From Bacillus sp. ISL-55 (GTDB lineage Bacteria > Bacillota > Bacilli > Bacillales > Cytobacillaceae), in assembly GCF_018613155.1 (NCBI RefSeq), contig NZ_JAGGQU010000032.1:1-54198 (forward strand): a stretch of 54,198 nt of DNA, in the 5' to 3' direction. How positions within the stretch are numbered: position 1 is the stretch's first letter; each line of letters opens with the position of its first letter. A model generated the notes under the pieces. That model saw nothing but the letters and a program-made list of their open reading frames with translations, searched no databases and was not told the DNA's origin. Shown in pieces: positions 41,350 through 51,057 of this stretch. A program made the position numbers and the translations under genes.

Positions 41350-42810
41350 ATGAATTTATTTTTAAGTATCTTCTTTTTATTTAGCTCTGTTTTTACCTTA
41401 GCAACTGCTTATTGGTTAGAAAGTATAAATTTATACGTGATTGCAGTGCTTTTAATATATTGCTCCAGTGTAACTTATTGTTTGATAGACTTAAGAAGAA
41501 GATTTGTTTATTTATTATTTCTCTTTACCTTTTTTGTATTTTTATTAGGAGGATATTTTGTACAATTTTTAGGTGGGGGAGAATGGTGGAGTACTTTTTA
41601 CGATGGTGTTTTGGAATCAAGCTTTTCAATTGAAGTTATAATTAAAACAATGTTTCTACTATATATCTCGTTAGCATGTCTACTAATGGGAAGCTGGTTT
41701 TCTGAAAGAATAAAGATTCAATTTGTCTTTTCAAAAAATGCCTCACAAACAGAAAACTACGATATGAAAATTGCTATAAGAAAAATTAGTTCTATTTTGT
41801 TTTTTATAACTTATCTGGGAGCACTAATAAATAATATATATAAGATTATATTTATTAAGAATACCTCCTACTTGTCTTATTATACGAATTATAGTGGTAT
41901 TTCAATATTAGAAATAATGAGTGCAATTAATGATGTTGTTTTTTTCTTATACCTAGCTACTATGCCACCAAAGAAAAAAACATCAATTTATTTAATACTC
42001 TTTTTAGTGGGTAAACTAATGACTATATTAACAGGAGCAAGAAGCGCTGCTGTTATTTCTGTCCTAATTGTTATATTTTATATGTACTTTAGAGAAATAA
42101 ATAAGAATAAGTTAAACCTAAATGAGAAATGGTTTACTAAAAAAATGATTTTATCAGGTATTGCAATTATGCCAATAGCAATTGTAGTTTTAAAACTGGT
42201 TTCTATTATAAGAGCTGGTCAAGCTATTAGTAATACTTCTTTTTGGGATCTGTTTGTGAGTTTTTTCCAAACGCAAGGAGGGAGTGTACATTTAATTTCA
42301 CATGCAATGGAGTATAAAGATAAATTTCCGAGTACAAATATTAGTTACGTGTTTGGACCGGTGATTAATCTATTAAAAAGTAACACATTAACAGAAATCT
42401 TTTTCACAACTCCATTTTATGGTGGAAATACAGAATCAGCTGCTTTATTTGGTAATAGCTTTTCAAAAACTATTAGTTATTTAATAATGCCTTATAACTA
42501 TTATGGTGGTATGGGAATGGGATCATCGTATATTGCAGAGTTAATGACTGATTTTGGCATTATCGGAGTGATCGTATTTAATATATTATTAGGTTTCATT
42601 TTTAATAGGTATTCCATACTTCAAGAATATAAGGTTTGGAAGTTCGCCATTTTGTTGTTAATCCTAAATTCTCTCTTTGCTATTTCTCGTGCAAGTACAT
42701 TAGATTGGGTAGTGTTGATATTTAAAGATACTACTATTATATCAATAGGTTTGGTATATGCACTTTCATATTTTCTTTATAAGCGTTCTACTAGGGGAGT
42801 TAAAGAATGA
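41350..42810 (+). CDS. Wzy-type repeat-unit polymerase
   Basis: 486 residues with about 11-12 membrane helices and a large periplasmic-type loop (about 300-385), the layout of O-antigen/capsule polymerases. Typical short signatures are TGARSAAVI and GMGSSYIAELMTDFGI. It joins lipid-linked repeat units outside the membrane. Wzy proteins have little sequence conservation, so the call rests on topology and context. Its stop overlaps the next start (ATGA). The ribosome site (TTTTGGTGATGAT) is weak. Confidence 0.85.
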   Translation: MNLFLSIFFLFSSVFTLATAYWLESINLYVIAVLLIYCSSVTYCLIDLRRRFVYLLFLFTFFVFLLGGYFVQFLGGGEWWSTFYDGVLESSFSIEVIIKTMFLLYISLACLLMGSWFSERIKIQFVFSKNASQTENYDMKIAIRKISSILFFITYLGALINNIYKIIFIKNTSYLSYYTNYSGISILEIMSAINDVVFFLYLATMPPKKKTSIYLILFLVGKLMTILTGARSAAVISVLIVIFYMYFREINKNKLNLNEKWFTKKMILSGIAIMPIAIVVLKLVSIIRAGQAISNTSFWDLFVSFFQTQGGSVHLISHAMEYKDKFPSTNISYVFGPVINLLKSNTLTEIFFTTPFYGGNTESAALFGNSFSKTISYLIMPYNYYGGMGMGSSYIAELMTDFGIIGVIVFNILLGFIFNRYSILQEYKVWKFAILLLILNSLFAISRASTLDWVVLIFKDTTIISIGLVYALSYFLYKRSTRGVKE

Positions 42811-43940
42811 AAACAAAAGTTATTCAATTGATAGGGTCGTTAGAAATGGGTGGAGCTGAAACGATTGTTAAGGACTATGCATTGCATATTGATAAAGAAC
42901 AATTTCAATGTATAGTTATTTGTCTTTCTTCCAGTAAAGATACACCTTATGAAAAACTGCTCAGGGATTGTGGTATTAAAGTGATCTTTCTCGATGATGA
43001 AAGAAAATTCAAAAATGCAAGAACTCCTTTAACCAAGACTATAAATTTATTAAATAGGTTCTATCTTTTGAAAAAATATATAGAAAAAGAAAAACCAGAT
43101 ATACTTCATACACATCAAGCTGTAAATAAGTATATATTCCCTATTAATTCAAAGAAGTTAAATACTAAACTTTTTCATACTTACCATACAGAAATAGGAA
43201 GGTATATTAAAAATTATAAGGATTATAAGTTCACAACAAACTACTGCATTCATAAAAAAGATATGATACCTATTGCATTGCATGAAAAGATGAGGTTAGA
43301 TAGTAATTTAATTTTCAAGACTGATAAGACCGTAATTATTAATAATGGAATTGATATTGAGAAATTTAAAAAACCCAAGAAAAACAGGAAGACTATTTTG
43401 GAGGAAATCGGGGTAAGAGATGATGAATTTGTAGTAGGTCATATAGGAAGGTTTGAAGGTGTCAAGAATCATAAATTTATAATAAAAGTGTTTAATGAGG
43501 TACAAAAGAAACGACATAACTCCCATTTGGTATTAGTAGGAGATGGGGTAATGATGGACTCTATAAAAGACTTGGTTAAAGATTATGGGTTACAAGAAAA
43601 AGTGAGTTTTATTGGTAAAAGGCAAGATGTACCTGAATTATTAAATGCATTTGATACATTTATTTTCCCATCATTTAAAGAAGGGTTCCCTATTAGTTTA
43701 ATAGAGGCTCAGGCATCAGGTGTAAGATGCGTTGTATCTAATACTATTACTAAAAGTGCTTTCTTATCTGAAAATACTGTGTCGATTGATTTAGATGACT
43801 GCCCTGAACTTTGGAGTGATAGGATACTCGATTTCAATTATAAAGGTACTTCTTATGGTAAATTAGAAGACTTTGATATTAGAAGTAGTATGAGAACTTT
43901 GGAATCGTTGTATTTGGGGAATAATTATGAAAAAAAGTAA
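42807..43940 (+). CDS. family 4 glycosyltransferase
   Basis: 377 residues, ATG overlapping the Wzy stop by four bases; AGGGGAG upstream. GT-B fold: KVIQLIGSLEMGGAETIVKD, VVGHIGRFEGVKNHKFII and FPSFKEGFPISLIEAQASG (E-x7-E). Similar in design to the enzyme at 38573-39715 but not a duplicate. The 3' end overlaps the flippase gene by 14 bases. Confidence 0.92.
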   Translation: MKTKVIQLIGSLEMGGAETIVKDYALHIDKEQFQCIVICLSSSKDTPYEKLLRDCGIKVIFLDDERKFKNARTPLTKTINLLNRFYLLKKYIEKEKPDILHTHQAVNKYIFPINSKKLNTKLFHTYHTEIGRYIKNYKDYKFTTNYCIHKKDMIPIALHEKMRLDSNLIFKTDKTVIINNGIDIEKFKKPKKNRKTILEEIGVRDDEFVVGHIGRFEGVKNHKFIIKVFNEVQKKRHNSHLVLVGDGVMMDSIKDLVKDYGLQEKVSFIGKRQDVPELLNAFDTFIFPSFKEGFPISLIEAQASGVRCVVSNTITKSAFLSENTVSIDLDDCPELWSDRILDFNYKGTSYGKLEDFDIRSSMRTLESLYLGNNYEKK

Positions 43941-45456
43941 AACACGAGTTACATTTCACAATACTACTATTGCAGCTGTATATCAACTTATAATCATGAT
44001 TTTAGGTTTTCTAATCCCACAAATGCTATTGACTACCTACGGTCCTTCTATTCATGGTCTTACATCTACAATAGCTAATATTATGAGTTACGTTTCTTTG
44101 TTGAATGCTGGATTAGCAACAGCTTCTGTACAGGCTTTATATGCACCACTTACTTCCGGTGAAACAAGCAGGATCAATGAGGTTTTAAACGCGATTCGCA
44201 AATTTTATATTAAAACGGGTTTTTATTTTGTTATTGCTATAACTTTAATTGCATTTATTTTGCCATATTTTATAAATGAAGTACCAAGTAATACAGTATT
44301 TCTTCTAATGGTTTCCATGGGACTTACTCTTACTTTTGAAACATTTTTAGCAAGCAAAAGCAAAGCAATGTTGATTGCTGATCAAAAAATGTATATTTAT
44401 AGTCTATGTAACATAATTTCTATGGTTTTTCGAGGGATTCTACAAATTATATTAATAAAGTTTCAAGCATCAATAATCTTGGTTCAAATAATTCCCGCTA
44501 TCATGGTAATACTAACTGTAGTTTTAATGAATAGATATGTTAAGTTGAATTATCCTTTTTTAAATAAAAAAATAAAACCAGATATGTCAGCTTTAAATAA
44601 GCGGTGGTCTGCTTTTACACATCAGATTGCTGGATTGGTAGTTAATAATACTGACGTCCTTATTTTAACAGTGTTTGGGAACATGGTTTTGGTAAGTATT
44701 TACTCGGTGTATCATCTTGTTTTTACTTATTTATATAGCCTTCTAACATTTGTTTTTTCACAGAGTATCATGGCTAGTTTTGGACATATGCTAGCTTCGA
44801 ATGAAATTAATCAAATGAAAATAGCTTATAACAAGTATGAACAAATTTATTATATGTTTATTTCTATAATATATTCAGTATGCGCAGTAATGATTGTACC
44901 TTTTGTTAATTTATATACTTCGGGTGTAGAAGAAGTTAATTATACAGATAATATTTTAGCAACATTATTCGTAGTAGTTAGTATCTTTAATAATTTAAGG
45001 GTTCCAGGTGGAACTTTAATTAATTCAGGAGGCTATTATAAAGAGACTCAATGGAGGGCAATAACTGAAGCAATAATTAATATAATAGCTTCATTAATTT
45101 TGGTTCAGTTTTATGGCATGTATGGTATTTTATTTGGAACAATCTTATCTTTTTTATATAGAACAAGTGATATTATATTCTATTCAAATAAAAGAATTTT
45201 AAAACAATCACCTACAAAAACCATTAAACGCTCAGTAATTGTTGTTATTATTGTGCTGATTAACGTATTTTTATTCAAATACCTTATAAATATGGAATCG
45301 GAAAGTTGGTTAAGCTGGTGTGTTAATTCTGCCATAGTAACAGCCATTGCATCTTTCATGACATTTATTGTTAATTTTATATTTGAGAATAAGATAACAA
45401 AGGAAATATTAGTGATTGTGCAAAGAATAATAAACCATAAAATTAAGAGAGTTTAA
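43927..45456 (+). CDS. Wzx-type polysaccharide flippase (MOP superfamily)
   Basis: 509 residues with about 14 membrane helices and the MATE/MOP polysaccharide-exporter pattern (YGPSIHGLTSTIANIMSYV near residues 38-56, LRVPGGTLINSGGYYKETQW in the second half). It moves lipid-linked repeat units across the membrane to Wzy. It overlaps the upstream glycosyltransferase, with GGGG seven bases before the ATG. Confidence 0.9.
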   Translation: MKKSKTRVTFHNTTIAAVYQLIIMILGFLIPQMLLTTYGPSIHGLTSTIANIMSYVSLLNAGLATASVQALYAPLTSGETSRINEVLNAIRKFYIKTGFYFVIAITLIAFILPYFINEVPSNTVFLLMVSMGLTLTFETFLASKSKAMLIADQKMYIYSLCNIISMVFRGILQIILIKFQASIILVQIIPAIMVILTVVLMNRYVKLNYPFLNKKIKPDMSALNKRWSAFTHQIAGLVVNNTDVLILTVFGNMVLVSIYSVYHLVFTYLYSLLTFVFSQSIMASFGHMLASNEINQMKIAYNKYEQIYYMFISIIYSVCAVMIVPFVNLYTSGVEEVNYTDNILATLFVVVSIFNNLRVPGGTLINSGGYYKETQWRAITEAIINIIASLILVQFYGMYGILFGTILSFLYRTSDIIFYSNKRILKQSPTKTIKRSVIVVIIVLINVFLFKYLINMESESWLSWCVNSAIVTAIASFMTFIVNFIFENKITKEILVIVQRIINHKIKRV

Positions 45457-45496
45457 TTATCTATTGAAGAATTTGATCGGAGGGGGGAGGTATATT

Positions 45497-46036
45497 TTGA
45501 TATTTTCTAAAATTAAGAGAGTAGTTACTAGTATAGTTAAGAGCTTAATGGTTAAGATAATTTATAAAGATAAAATCTCATTACAAACTAGTTATACAAT
45601 AAATTGGAGAACAGAGATAAAGGCAATTGGCAATGGAAAAATACTTATCGGAAAAAATTTGCATACAAGAGATGGATGTTCGATCACTTCTTCAGCAAAT
45701 TTATCTATTGGCAACAAAGTGTTTTTTAATAGAAACTGCATAATTGCATGTAGAAATAATATCAAAATTGGAGATGGCTGTGCCTTTGGTCCTAATGTTT
45801 GTATATATGACCATGATCACAGTTTCAGTAGTGAAGGAATGATTCCTGGAGAATACAAATACGATAATGTGATTATAGGAAAAAACTGTTGGATAGGAGC
45901 AGGAGCTATTATCCTAAAAGGAACAACTATAGGTGACAATTGTGTTATAGGTGCAGGTGCGATAATTAAAGGTAATATACCGAACAACTCTTTAGCGATA
46001 ACTGAGAAATTCACCAGAGTAACAGAACTAAGATAA
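45497..46036 (+). CDS. hexapeptide-repeat acetyltransferase (WcaF/maltose O-acetyltransferase-like)
   Basis: 179 residues from TTG 45497 (a very strong GGGGGGAGG six bases upstream; the TTG at 45464 lies before that site). Hexapeptide beta-helix repeats with the catalytic-type histidines in IYDHDHSFSSEG and the acetyl-CoA-binding VIIGKNCWIGAGAIILKGTT. Second acetyltransferase of the locus; it likely O-acetylates the polymer. It ends the AT-rich block; the 184 bases before the next start hold no gene. Confidence 0.88.
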   Translation: MIFSKIKRVVTSIVKSLMVKIIYKDKISLQTSYTINWRTEIKAIGNGKILIGKNLHTRDGCSITSSANLSIGNKVFFNRNCIIACRNNIKIGDGCAFGPNVCIYDHDHSFSSEGMIPGEYKYDNVIIGKNCWIGAGAIILKGTTIGDNCVIGAGAIIKGNIPNNSLAITEKFTRVTELR

Positions 46037-46220
46037 ATGAAAAAATGAAGTTTTAATGGTTACGTGTAAAAGAATATTTATTAAAAAATTAATTAAGCTA
46101 AATTTAAAAACCGCTTTAATATTTGTTTATTTTGTATAAAAAACTCATATTGGAGTTATTTTTATTTGGGAAATGATTATGGCGCATTTTTTACAGATAG
46201 CGGGAAAGGAAGGTATTTTT

Positions 46221-47591
46221 ATGTTTAAAATAGCTGTTGCAGGAACTGGTTATGTAGGTTTAGTAGCTGGTGTTTGTTTTGCTGAAGTAGGTCATCAAGT
46301 GACTTGTGTTGATATCGATGAGAAAAAGGTAGAATTAATGAAATCAGGCGTTTCTCCAATTTTTGAGGAAGGTTTAGAAGAGTTAATGCAGAAGAATTAT
46401 TCTGCAAAAAGAATTAATTACACAACTGATTTTAAGTCAGCATACAAGGATGCTGATGCAATCTTTATAGGAGTGGGAACTCCGGAACAACCAGATGGTT
46501 CTGCGAATCTTTCTTACATTGCTACAGTTGCTAGACAAATTGCTGAATCTGTAGAAAAAGATTGTCTAGTTGTTGTTAAATCGACAGTTCCAGTTGGAAC
46601 TAATGATAAAGTGGAACAATTTATCCAAGATTTTTTAGTTAATGATGTTAGGATTGAAGTAGCATCTAATCCTGAGTTTTTGGCACAGGGATCTGCCGTA
46701 CACGATACTCTTCATGCTGAAAGGATCATTATCGGAACAGAGAGTAAATGGGCTGAAGAATTGTTAACGAAAATTTATAAACCGTTTCTTTTACCTATTG
46801 TTTCAGTAAATAGAAGGTCGGCAGAAATGATAAAATATGCATCCAATGACTTCCTTGCTCTAAAAATCTCTTATATGAACGATATAGCAAATCTTTGTGA
46901 ATTGGTTGGTGCGGATATTCAGGACGTAGCTAAGGGAATGAGCTACGATGAACGTATAGGAAGTAAGTTTTTAAATGCAGGGATTGGATTTGGTGGATCA
47001 TGCTTCCCAAAGGATACAAAAGCATTGGAATACATTGCAAAACAGAATGGATATGAATTAAAAACAGTTAAAGCTGCTATTGATGTAAACAATAAGCAAA
47101 AGACTATGTTATATAAAAAGGCTAGTAAAAGGCTCATTACCTTTAGTGGACTAAAGGTAGCAGTGCTGGGTTTAACTTTTAAACCAGGAACCGATGATTT
47201 AAGGGAAGCAGCATCTCTTGAAAATGTACCTTTATTATTAGAACAAGGTGCAGATATCTATGCATATGATCCTGTTGGTGCAGAGAACTTTGCTAAGGTT
47301 CATCCAGAGGGTAAGAACGGTAAAGGAAGCATTACTTATGTTTCTAATATCGAGCAAGCCCTAGAAGGTGCGAATGTTTGCTTTATCTTTACTGAGTGGG
47401 GAGAGGTTAAGGCAGTTACGTCTGAAACTTATAAAAAATTAATGAGGACACCATTAGTATATGATGGTAGAAACATTTATCGTGTTGAGGATATGCAACA
47501 AGCAGGAGTAGAATATCACTCAATTGGAAGGAAGCCTGCAATTAGAGCAGCTGTTAAGGAGTCGATGAATCTTGAATTACAAAACTCTTGA
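46221..47591 (+). CDS. ugd: UDP-glucose 6-dehydrogenase
   Basis: 456 residues from ATG 46221 (AAGGAAGG upstream; an earlier ATG at 46173 has no site and precedes the NAD motif unnaturally). NAD-binding VAGTGYVGLVAGVCFAEVGH at the very N-terminus, VVVKSTVPVGT, SNPEFLAQGSA, catalytic Cys in GFGGSCFPKDTKAL and GLTFKPGTDDLREA. It oxidises UDP-glucose to UDP-glucuronate. In B. subtilis the homologues TuaD/YwqF are activated by the YwqD kinase, so the same link may hold here. Confidence 0.95.
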   Translation: MFKIAVAGTGYVGLVAGVCFAEVGHQVTCVDIDEKKVELMKSGVSPIFEEGLEELMQKNYSAKRINYTTDFKSAYKDADAIFIGVGTPEQPDGSANLSYIATVARQIAESVEKDCLVVVKSTVPVGTNDKVEQFIQDFLVNDVRIEVASNPEFLAQGSAVHDTLHAERIIIGTESKWAEELLTKIYKPFLLPIVSVNRRSAEMIKYASNDFLALKISYMNDIANLCELVGADIQDVAKGMSYDERIGSKFLNAGIGFGGSCFPKDTKALEYIAKQNGYELKTVKAAIDVNNKQKTMLYKKASKRLITFSGLKVAVLGLTFKPGTDDLREAASLENVPLLLEQGADIYAYDPVGAENFAKVHPEGKNGKGSITYVSNIEQALEGANVCFIFTEWGEVKAVTSETYKKLMRTPLVYDGRNIYRVEDMQQAGVEYHSIGRKPAIRAAVKESMNLELQNS

Positions 47592-48597
47592 CCTTAGTAA
47601 AACATATTTGATTACTGGAGCAGCTGGTTTTATCGGATACTATTTATCTGAAAAGTTACTCGAACTGGGCTGTAAAGTGATTGGTATTGATAACATCAAT
47701 GATTACTATGATGTGAATCTTAAACATACTCGTTTAGGGAATTTGGAGCCTTATGAGAAGTTTATTTTTATTAAAGGTGACATATCAGACAAGGATATGA
47801 TAATGAAGACCTTTGAAGAGTACAGGCCTAATGTAGTAGTAAACCTAGCAGCTCAAGCTGGTGTTCGTTATTCAATAGAGAACCCTGATGCCTATATTCA
47901 AAGTAATATAATTGGTTTTTATAACATACTTGAAGCATGTAGATACAATCCCGTTGATCATCTTGTATATGCATCTTCTAGTTCTGTTTATGGAGCTAAT
48001 AAAAAGGTTCCGTTTGAAGAAACGGATTTTGTAGACAACCCAGTATCACTTTATGCATCTACCAAGAAATCAAATGAATTAATGGCTCACACATATAGTC
48101 ACCTTTACAAGATTCCAGCGACTGGGCTTCGGTTCTTTACAGTCTACGGTCCTATGGGACGACCTGATATGGCATACTTTGGATTTACAGATAAATATTT
48201 TGCTGGTGAGCCAATCAAGATCTTTAATAATGGTGATTTTGAAAATGACCTTTATCGTGACTTTACTTATATAGATGATATTGTAGAAGGAATTGAACGT
48301 CTTTTAAGTAATCCACCTAGTGGTGATGTTCAATATAAAGTCTTTAATATTGGGAACAACAGCCCAGAAAAATTGATGGTATTTATCGAAACGTTAGAAA
48401 AATCTTTAAGCAATGCATTAGATAAGGAAGTACAATTTGAGAGGACTTTTGAACCAATCAAACCTGGAGATGTTCCAGCTACTTATGCATCTACTGATTT
48501 GTTGCAAGAAGCGATTGGATTTAAGCCGAAGACTTCTATCGAAGAAGGACTTCAGAAGTTTGCAAATTGGTATGTAGAATATTATGAAAAGAAGTAA
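47572..48597 (+). CDS. UDP-glucuronate 4-epimerase
   Basis: 341 residues, TTG start overlapping ugd by 20 bases, AAGGAG upstream. Extended SDR: TGAAGFIGYYLSEKLLELG, the family marker IDNINDYYDVNLKHTRL, SSSSVYG and YASTKKSNE (catalytic Tyr/Lys), and RFFTVYGPMGRPDMA. The DYYDVNLK segment is typical of UDP-glucuronate epimerases rather than GalE. It would turn the UDP-glucuronate from Ugd into UDP-galacturonate, so the polymer is probably acidic. Confidence 0.9.
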   Translation: MNYKTLDLSKTYLITGAAGFIGYYLSEKLLELGCKVIGIDNINDYYDVNLKHTRLGNLEPYEKFIFIKGDISDKDMIMKTFEEYRPNVVVNLAAQAGVRYSIENPDAYIQSNIIGFYNILEACRYNPVDHLVYASSSSVYGANKKVPFEETDFVDNPVSLYASTKKSNELMAHTYSHLYKIPATGLRFFTVYGPMGRPDMAYFGFTDKYFAGEPIKIFNNGDFENDLYRDFTYIDDIVEGIERLLSNPPSGDVQYKVFNIGNNSPEKLMVFIETLEKSLSNALDKEVQFERTFEPIKPGDVPATYASTDLLQEAIGFKPKTSIEEGLQKFANWYVEYYEKK

Positions 48598-48620
48598 CTC
48601 ATGGAATCGGAGGTACAATT

Positions 48621-49631
48621 ATGAATATTCTAGTAACCGGGGGCGCTGGTTATATAGGTTCCCATACATGTGTGGCTTTGCTGGAGGCAGGACATTCAGT
48701 AATAATTGCAGATAATCTTTGTAATAGTAAGCGTGAAAACGTTGATAAAACTACAGACATTACAAATAAAGAAGTAACTTTTTATGAGATTGATGTAACT
48801 GATGAACAAGCTGTTGATGTTATTTTTAATAATAATAAAATAGATGGTGTTATTCACTTTGCTGGATTGAAGGCAGTAGGAGAATCAGTAGACATACCAT
48901 TAACTTATTATTATAACAATATTGTTAGTACTATGGTTCTTGCAAAAGCTTGTCAAAAATATGATGTGAATCGATTTGTCTTTAGCTCCTCTGCAACTGT
49001 ATACGGAGATAATAAAGTTCCTTTTGTTGAAACTATGGACCTTTTATCAACTACCAATCCATATGGTGAAACGAAAGCAATGAGTGAGCGAATTCTAACT
49101 GACATAGCTAAAGCTAATCCGAAATTTTCAGTAGCTCTTCTTCGGTATTTTAATCCTGTTGGTGCACATGACAGCGGATTAATTGGTGAAGCTCCCAATG
49201 GTATTCCTAATAACCTAATGCCATATGTTACTCAGGTTGCCAAAGGAAAACTAGAAAAACTTCGAGTATTTGGAAATGACTATCCAACAATAGATGGTAC
49301 CGGTGTAAGAGACTATATTCATGTGGTAGATATCGCAGAAGGACATGTTGCAGCAATAGATAACCTTAAAGAAGGTGCTCATGTTTATAATTTGGGGACT
49401 GGTGAGGGTACTAGCGTGCTAGAGCTAGTCCAAGCATTTGAGGAAGCTAATGGTATTAAGGTTCCTTATGAAATAGTAGAACGGAGACCTGGAGATATTG
49501 CTTCATGCTATGCTGATCCTTCAAAAGCAGAGAGAGAACTAGGATGGATAGCAAAACGTGATATTATTGCTATGTGCCGTGATGCCTGGCGATTTGAAAA
49601 GAATTATAAGGATTTAGTTGAAGTAAAATAG
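48621..49631 (+). CDS. galE: UDP-glucose 4-epimerase
   Basis: 336 residues, ATG after ATCGGAGG. GGAGYIGSHTCVALLEAGH, SSSATVYG, YGETKAMSE (catalytic Tyr/Lys), LRYFNPVGAHDSGLIGE and DGTGVRDYIHVVD are diagnostic. It interconverts UDP-glucose and UDP-galactose. Last gene of the exopolysaccharide locus, followed by a terminator. Confidence 0.95.
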   Translation: MNILVTGGAGYIGSHTCVALLEAGHSVIIADNLCNSKRENVDKTTDITNKEVTFYEIDVTDEQAVDVIFNNNKIDGVIHFAGLKAVGESVDIPLTYYYNNIVSTMVLAKACQKYDVNRFVFSSSATVYGDNKVPFVETMDLLSTTNPYGETKAMSERILTDIAKANPKFSVALLRYFNPVGAHDSGLIGEAPNGIPNNLMPYVTQVAKGKLEKLRVFGNDYPTIDGTGVRDYIHVVDIAEGHVAAIDNLKEGAHVYNLGTGEGTSVLELVQAFEEANGIKVPYEIVERRPGDIASCYADPSKAERELGWIAKRDIIAMCRDAWRFEKNYKDLVEVK

Positions 49632-49635
49632 AGAT

Positions 49636-49677
49636 ATTACCCGTTGAGTCAGATAAGAGGTTTGACGGGTTATTTCT
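49636..49677 (+). terminator. terminator at the end of the exopolysaccharide locus
   Basis: ACCCGTTGA (49639-49647) pairs with TTGACGGGT (49662-49670) with two G-U pairs, followed by TATTTCTG. The U-tract is interrupted, so efficiency may be moderate. Confidence 0.65.
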
Positions 49678-49880
49678 GTTGGTTTAATATCGGTTACCAA
49701 CGCAAAAAGGACCATGCATTTCTCGGCACAATCCTCTTGCATCATTCCTTCGTGTACTTACACAACAATTCCTCTTTTATAACTTTGCCCCATTCTAAAT
49801 CAATTAACATTACATACAAATTACCGCGAAGAGATAAAGGTTGAGTATGTTGTTCTCCTAATTATCGTTCTGTTGTATTT

Positions 49881-49928
49881 GGCAAGTAAAAAATGTATCA
49901 AACGGCAATTAAAAATGTGTCACTTGCC
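49881..49928. mobile_element. relic of an IS21-family end
   Basis: GGCAAGT (49881-49887) and ACTTGCC (49922-49928) flank repeated AAAAATGT-like units (GTAAAAAATGTATCA, TTAAAAATGTGTCA). IS21-family elements have ends built from such repeats. No transposase (IstA/IstB) is present, so only an end remains. Confidence 0.45.
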
Positions 49929-49957
49929 AACTCTTCCTTTTTAATGATTAGTCATTA

Positions 49958-50064
49958 AAGAGACACGGTTCTGGCGTCGCAAAGGGAGCGAAACAGACAC
50001 GGTTCTTAAGTTTCACTTGGGAGTCGAAATGGGGACATGGGGACGGTTCTCGTGTCCCTTCGGA
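49958..50064. repeat. REP-like palindromic repeat, copy A
   Basis: Contains GGGGACATGGGGACGGTTCT and CGTGTCCC, which can fold as a GGGACA/TGTCCC stem, preceded by a 55-base segment (49976-50030) found again at 51786-51840 with one mismatch. This kind of GGGACAC..GTGTCCC repeat is common near REP-associated tyrosine transposases in Bacillaceae; no such gene is in the window. Confidence 0.75.
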
Positions 50065-50286
50065 ATTCGAAATAGTTTGCTGATGGTCAGTTTATTGGGG
50101 GTTGCTGGTTTTGTTTGTTCTCTTTTGTTAGTGGTGATAATAGGATACAGCTTTACCTAGGTCGGGATTGGAGGGTGTTCTGATCTGGTTTTTTGTGTAT
50201 GATATGAGGACTTATCCTAAAGCTTTTGTTTTGCAACTTTTAGACTCTAAACTCTAGGCCGCGTTGACACTCCGGATGTTAAAGCA

Positions 50287-50315
50287 TTGTTGTATAATTG
50301 TGGTGAATGTATAAT
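50287..50315 (+). promoter_or_regulatory. promoter of the HEPN/MNT operon
   Basis: TTGTTG (50287-50292), 17 bases, TATAAT (50310-50315). A perfect -10 with a fair -35, 34 bases before the HEPN start codon. Confidence 0.6.
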
Positions 50316-50349
50316 GATTATATAGAAAAGCGTTAAAGGGGTTGATAGA

Positions 50350-50745
50350 GTGAGTAATCGTAAATTGTTGCAAAGCGTGAACAATTTGGAACAAGCTATT
50401 ACTAGACTTGAGGAAGCGCTTGCGGAAGATCTATCGAACAGTTTATTGGTTGATGGAACGATTCAGCGTTTTGAATTCACAATTGAACTCTACTGGAAAA
50501 CACTGAAACGAATATTGACTTCAGAGGGAATTGAAACTAGGACCCCAAAAGAAACCCTTAAAGAAGCGTATCAAATTGGCTGGCTTCAAAATGAAACCGC
50601 TTGGCTCCAAATGCTAAAGGATCGAAACGAAACATCGCATACATACGATGAAGAAGCAGCCCTAAGAATATTACAAAACATCAAAGAATATTTTCCGGAA
50701 ATGAAGACCACTTTGAGGATTTTACGAAAAAAAGTAGGGGATTAA
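50350..50745 (+). CDS. HEPN-family (HI0074-type) toxin component
   Basis: 131 residues, GTG start with AAAGGGG upstream. Four-helix HEPN/nucleotidyltransferase-substrate-binding fold of the HI0074 type, with TIQRFEFTIELYWK at about 38-50 and the R-x4-H-x-Y motif in RNETSHTY (Arg92, His97, Tyr99). In characterised HEPN/MNT pairs this motif is the RNase centre, and the Tyr is the residue that the MNT partner adenylylates. The MNT gene begins one base after the stop. It is therefore a type VII-like toxin-antitoxin module; activity here is inferred. Confidence 0.88.
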   Translation: MSNRKLLQSVNNLEQAITRLEEALAEDLSNSLLVDGTIQRFEFTIELYWKTLKRILTSEGIETRTPKETLKEAYQIGWLQNETAWLQMLKDRNETSHTYDEEAALRILQNIKEYFPEMKTTLRILRKKVGD

Positions 50746-50746
50746 T

Positions 50747-51046
50747 ATGCTTGCATCTAACATTACATCTCAAATCACTTCAATAGCAGCTAGATTTCCT
50801 GATATAGAAAAGGTATTATTGTTTGGCTCGAGAGCTCATGGTGATCACAGTCCACGATCGGATATTGATTTGGCTATAATAGCACCAGATATGACATCAA
50901 GGGATTGGTTAACTTTCACAGATACCTTGGAAGAAGAATTAGAAACACTCTTGAAAATAGATGTAATAAACCTGTCTACGGCGTCAAAAAAACTTGTTGA
51001 TGAAGTAGACCAGTGCAAAGTTGTGTTATATCAACGCGGGATATAG
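50747..51046 (+). CDS. MNT-type minimal nucleotidyltransferase antitoxin
   Basis: 99 residues, ATG one base after the HEPN stop, with GTAGGGGATTAAT upstream. Nucleotidyltransferase motif LFGSRAHGDHSPRSDIDLAI: Gly27-Ser28 and metal-binding Asp39/Asp41, with a third acidic residue in LKIDVI. Expected to neutralise the HEPN partner by adding AMP to its Tyr. Followed by REP-like copy B. Confidence 0.88.
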   Translation: MLASNITSQITSIAARFPDIEKVLLFGSRAHGDHSPRSDIDLAIIAPDMTSRDWLTFTDTLEEELETLLKIDVINLSTASKKLVDEVDQCKVVLYQRGI

Positions 51047-51057
51047 GGGCTTCTGGA

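Larger units (their letters stand above)
49678..50286. other. gene-free accessory junction
   Basis: No supportable gene. It contains an IS21-like end relic (49881-49928), a REP-like repeat (49958-50064) and, from about 50065 to 50240, a decayed copy of sequence that recurs at 51085-51290 and more weakly before comM. A short minus-strand open stretch near 49730-49810 may be a remnant, but it is too short to identify. Confidence 0.5.

Noticed and set aside
49644-49844. 66-codon plus-strand ORF after galE
   Set aside because: It overlaps the terminator and has no start signal; the composition is not coding-like.
50264-50298. TTGACA and TATAAT pair before the HEPN gene
   Set aside because: The spacer is 23 bases, too long for a sigma-A promoter; the pair at 50287-50315 with 17 bases is better.
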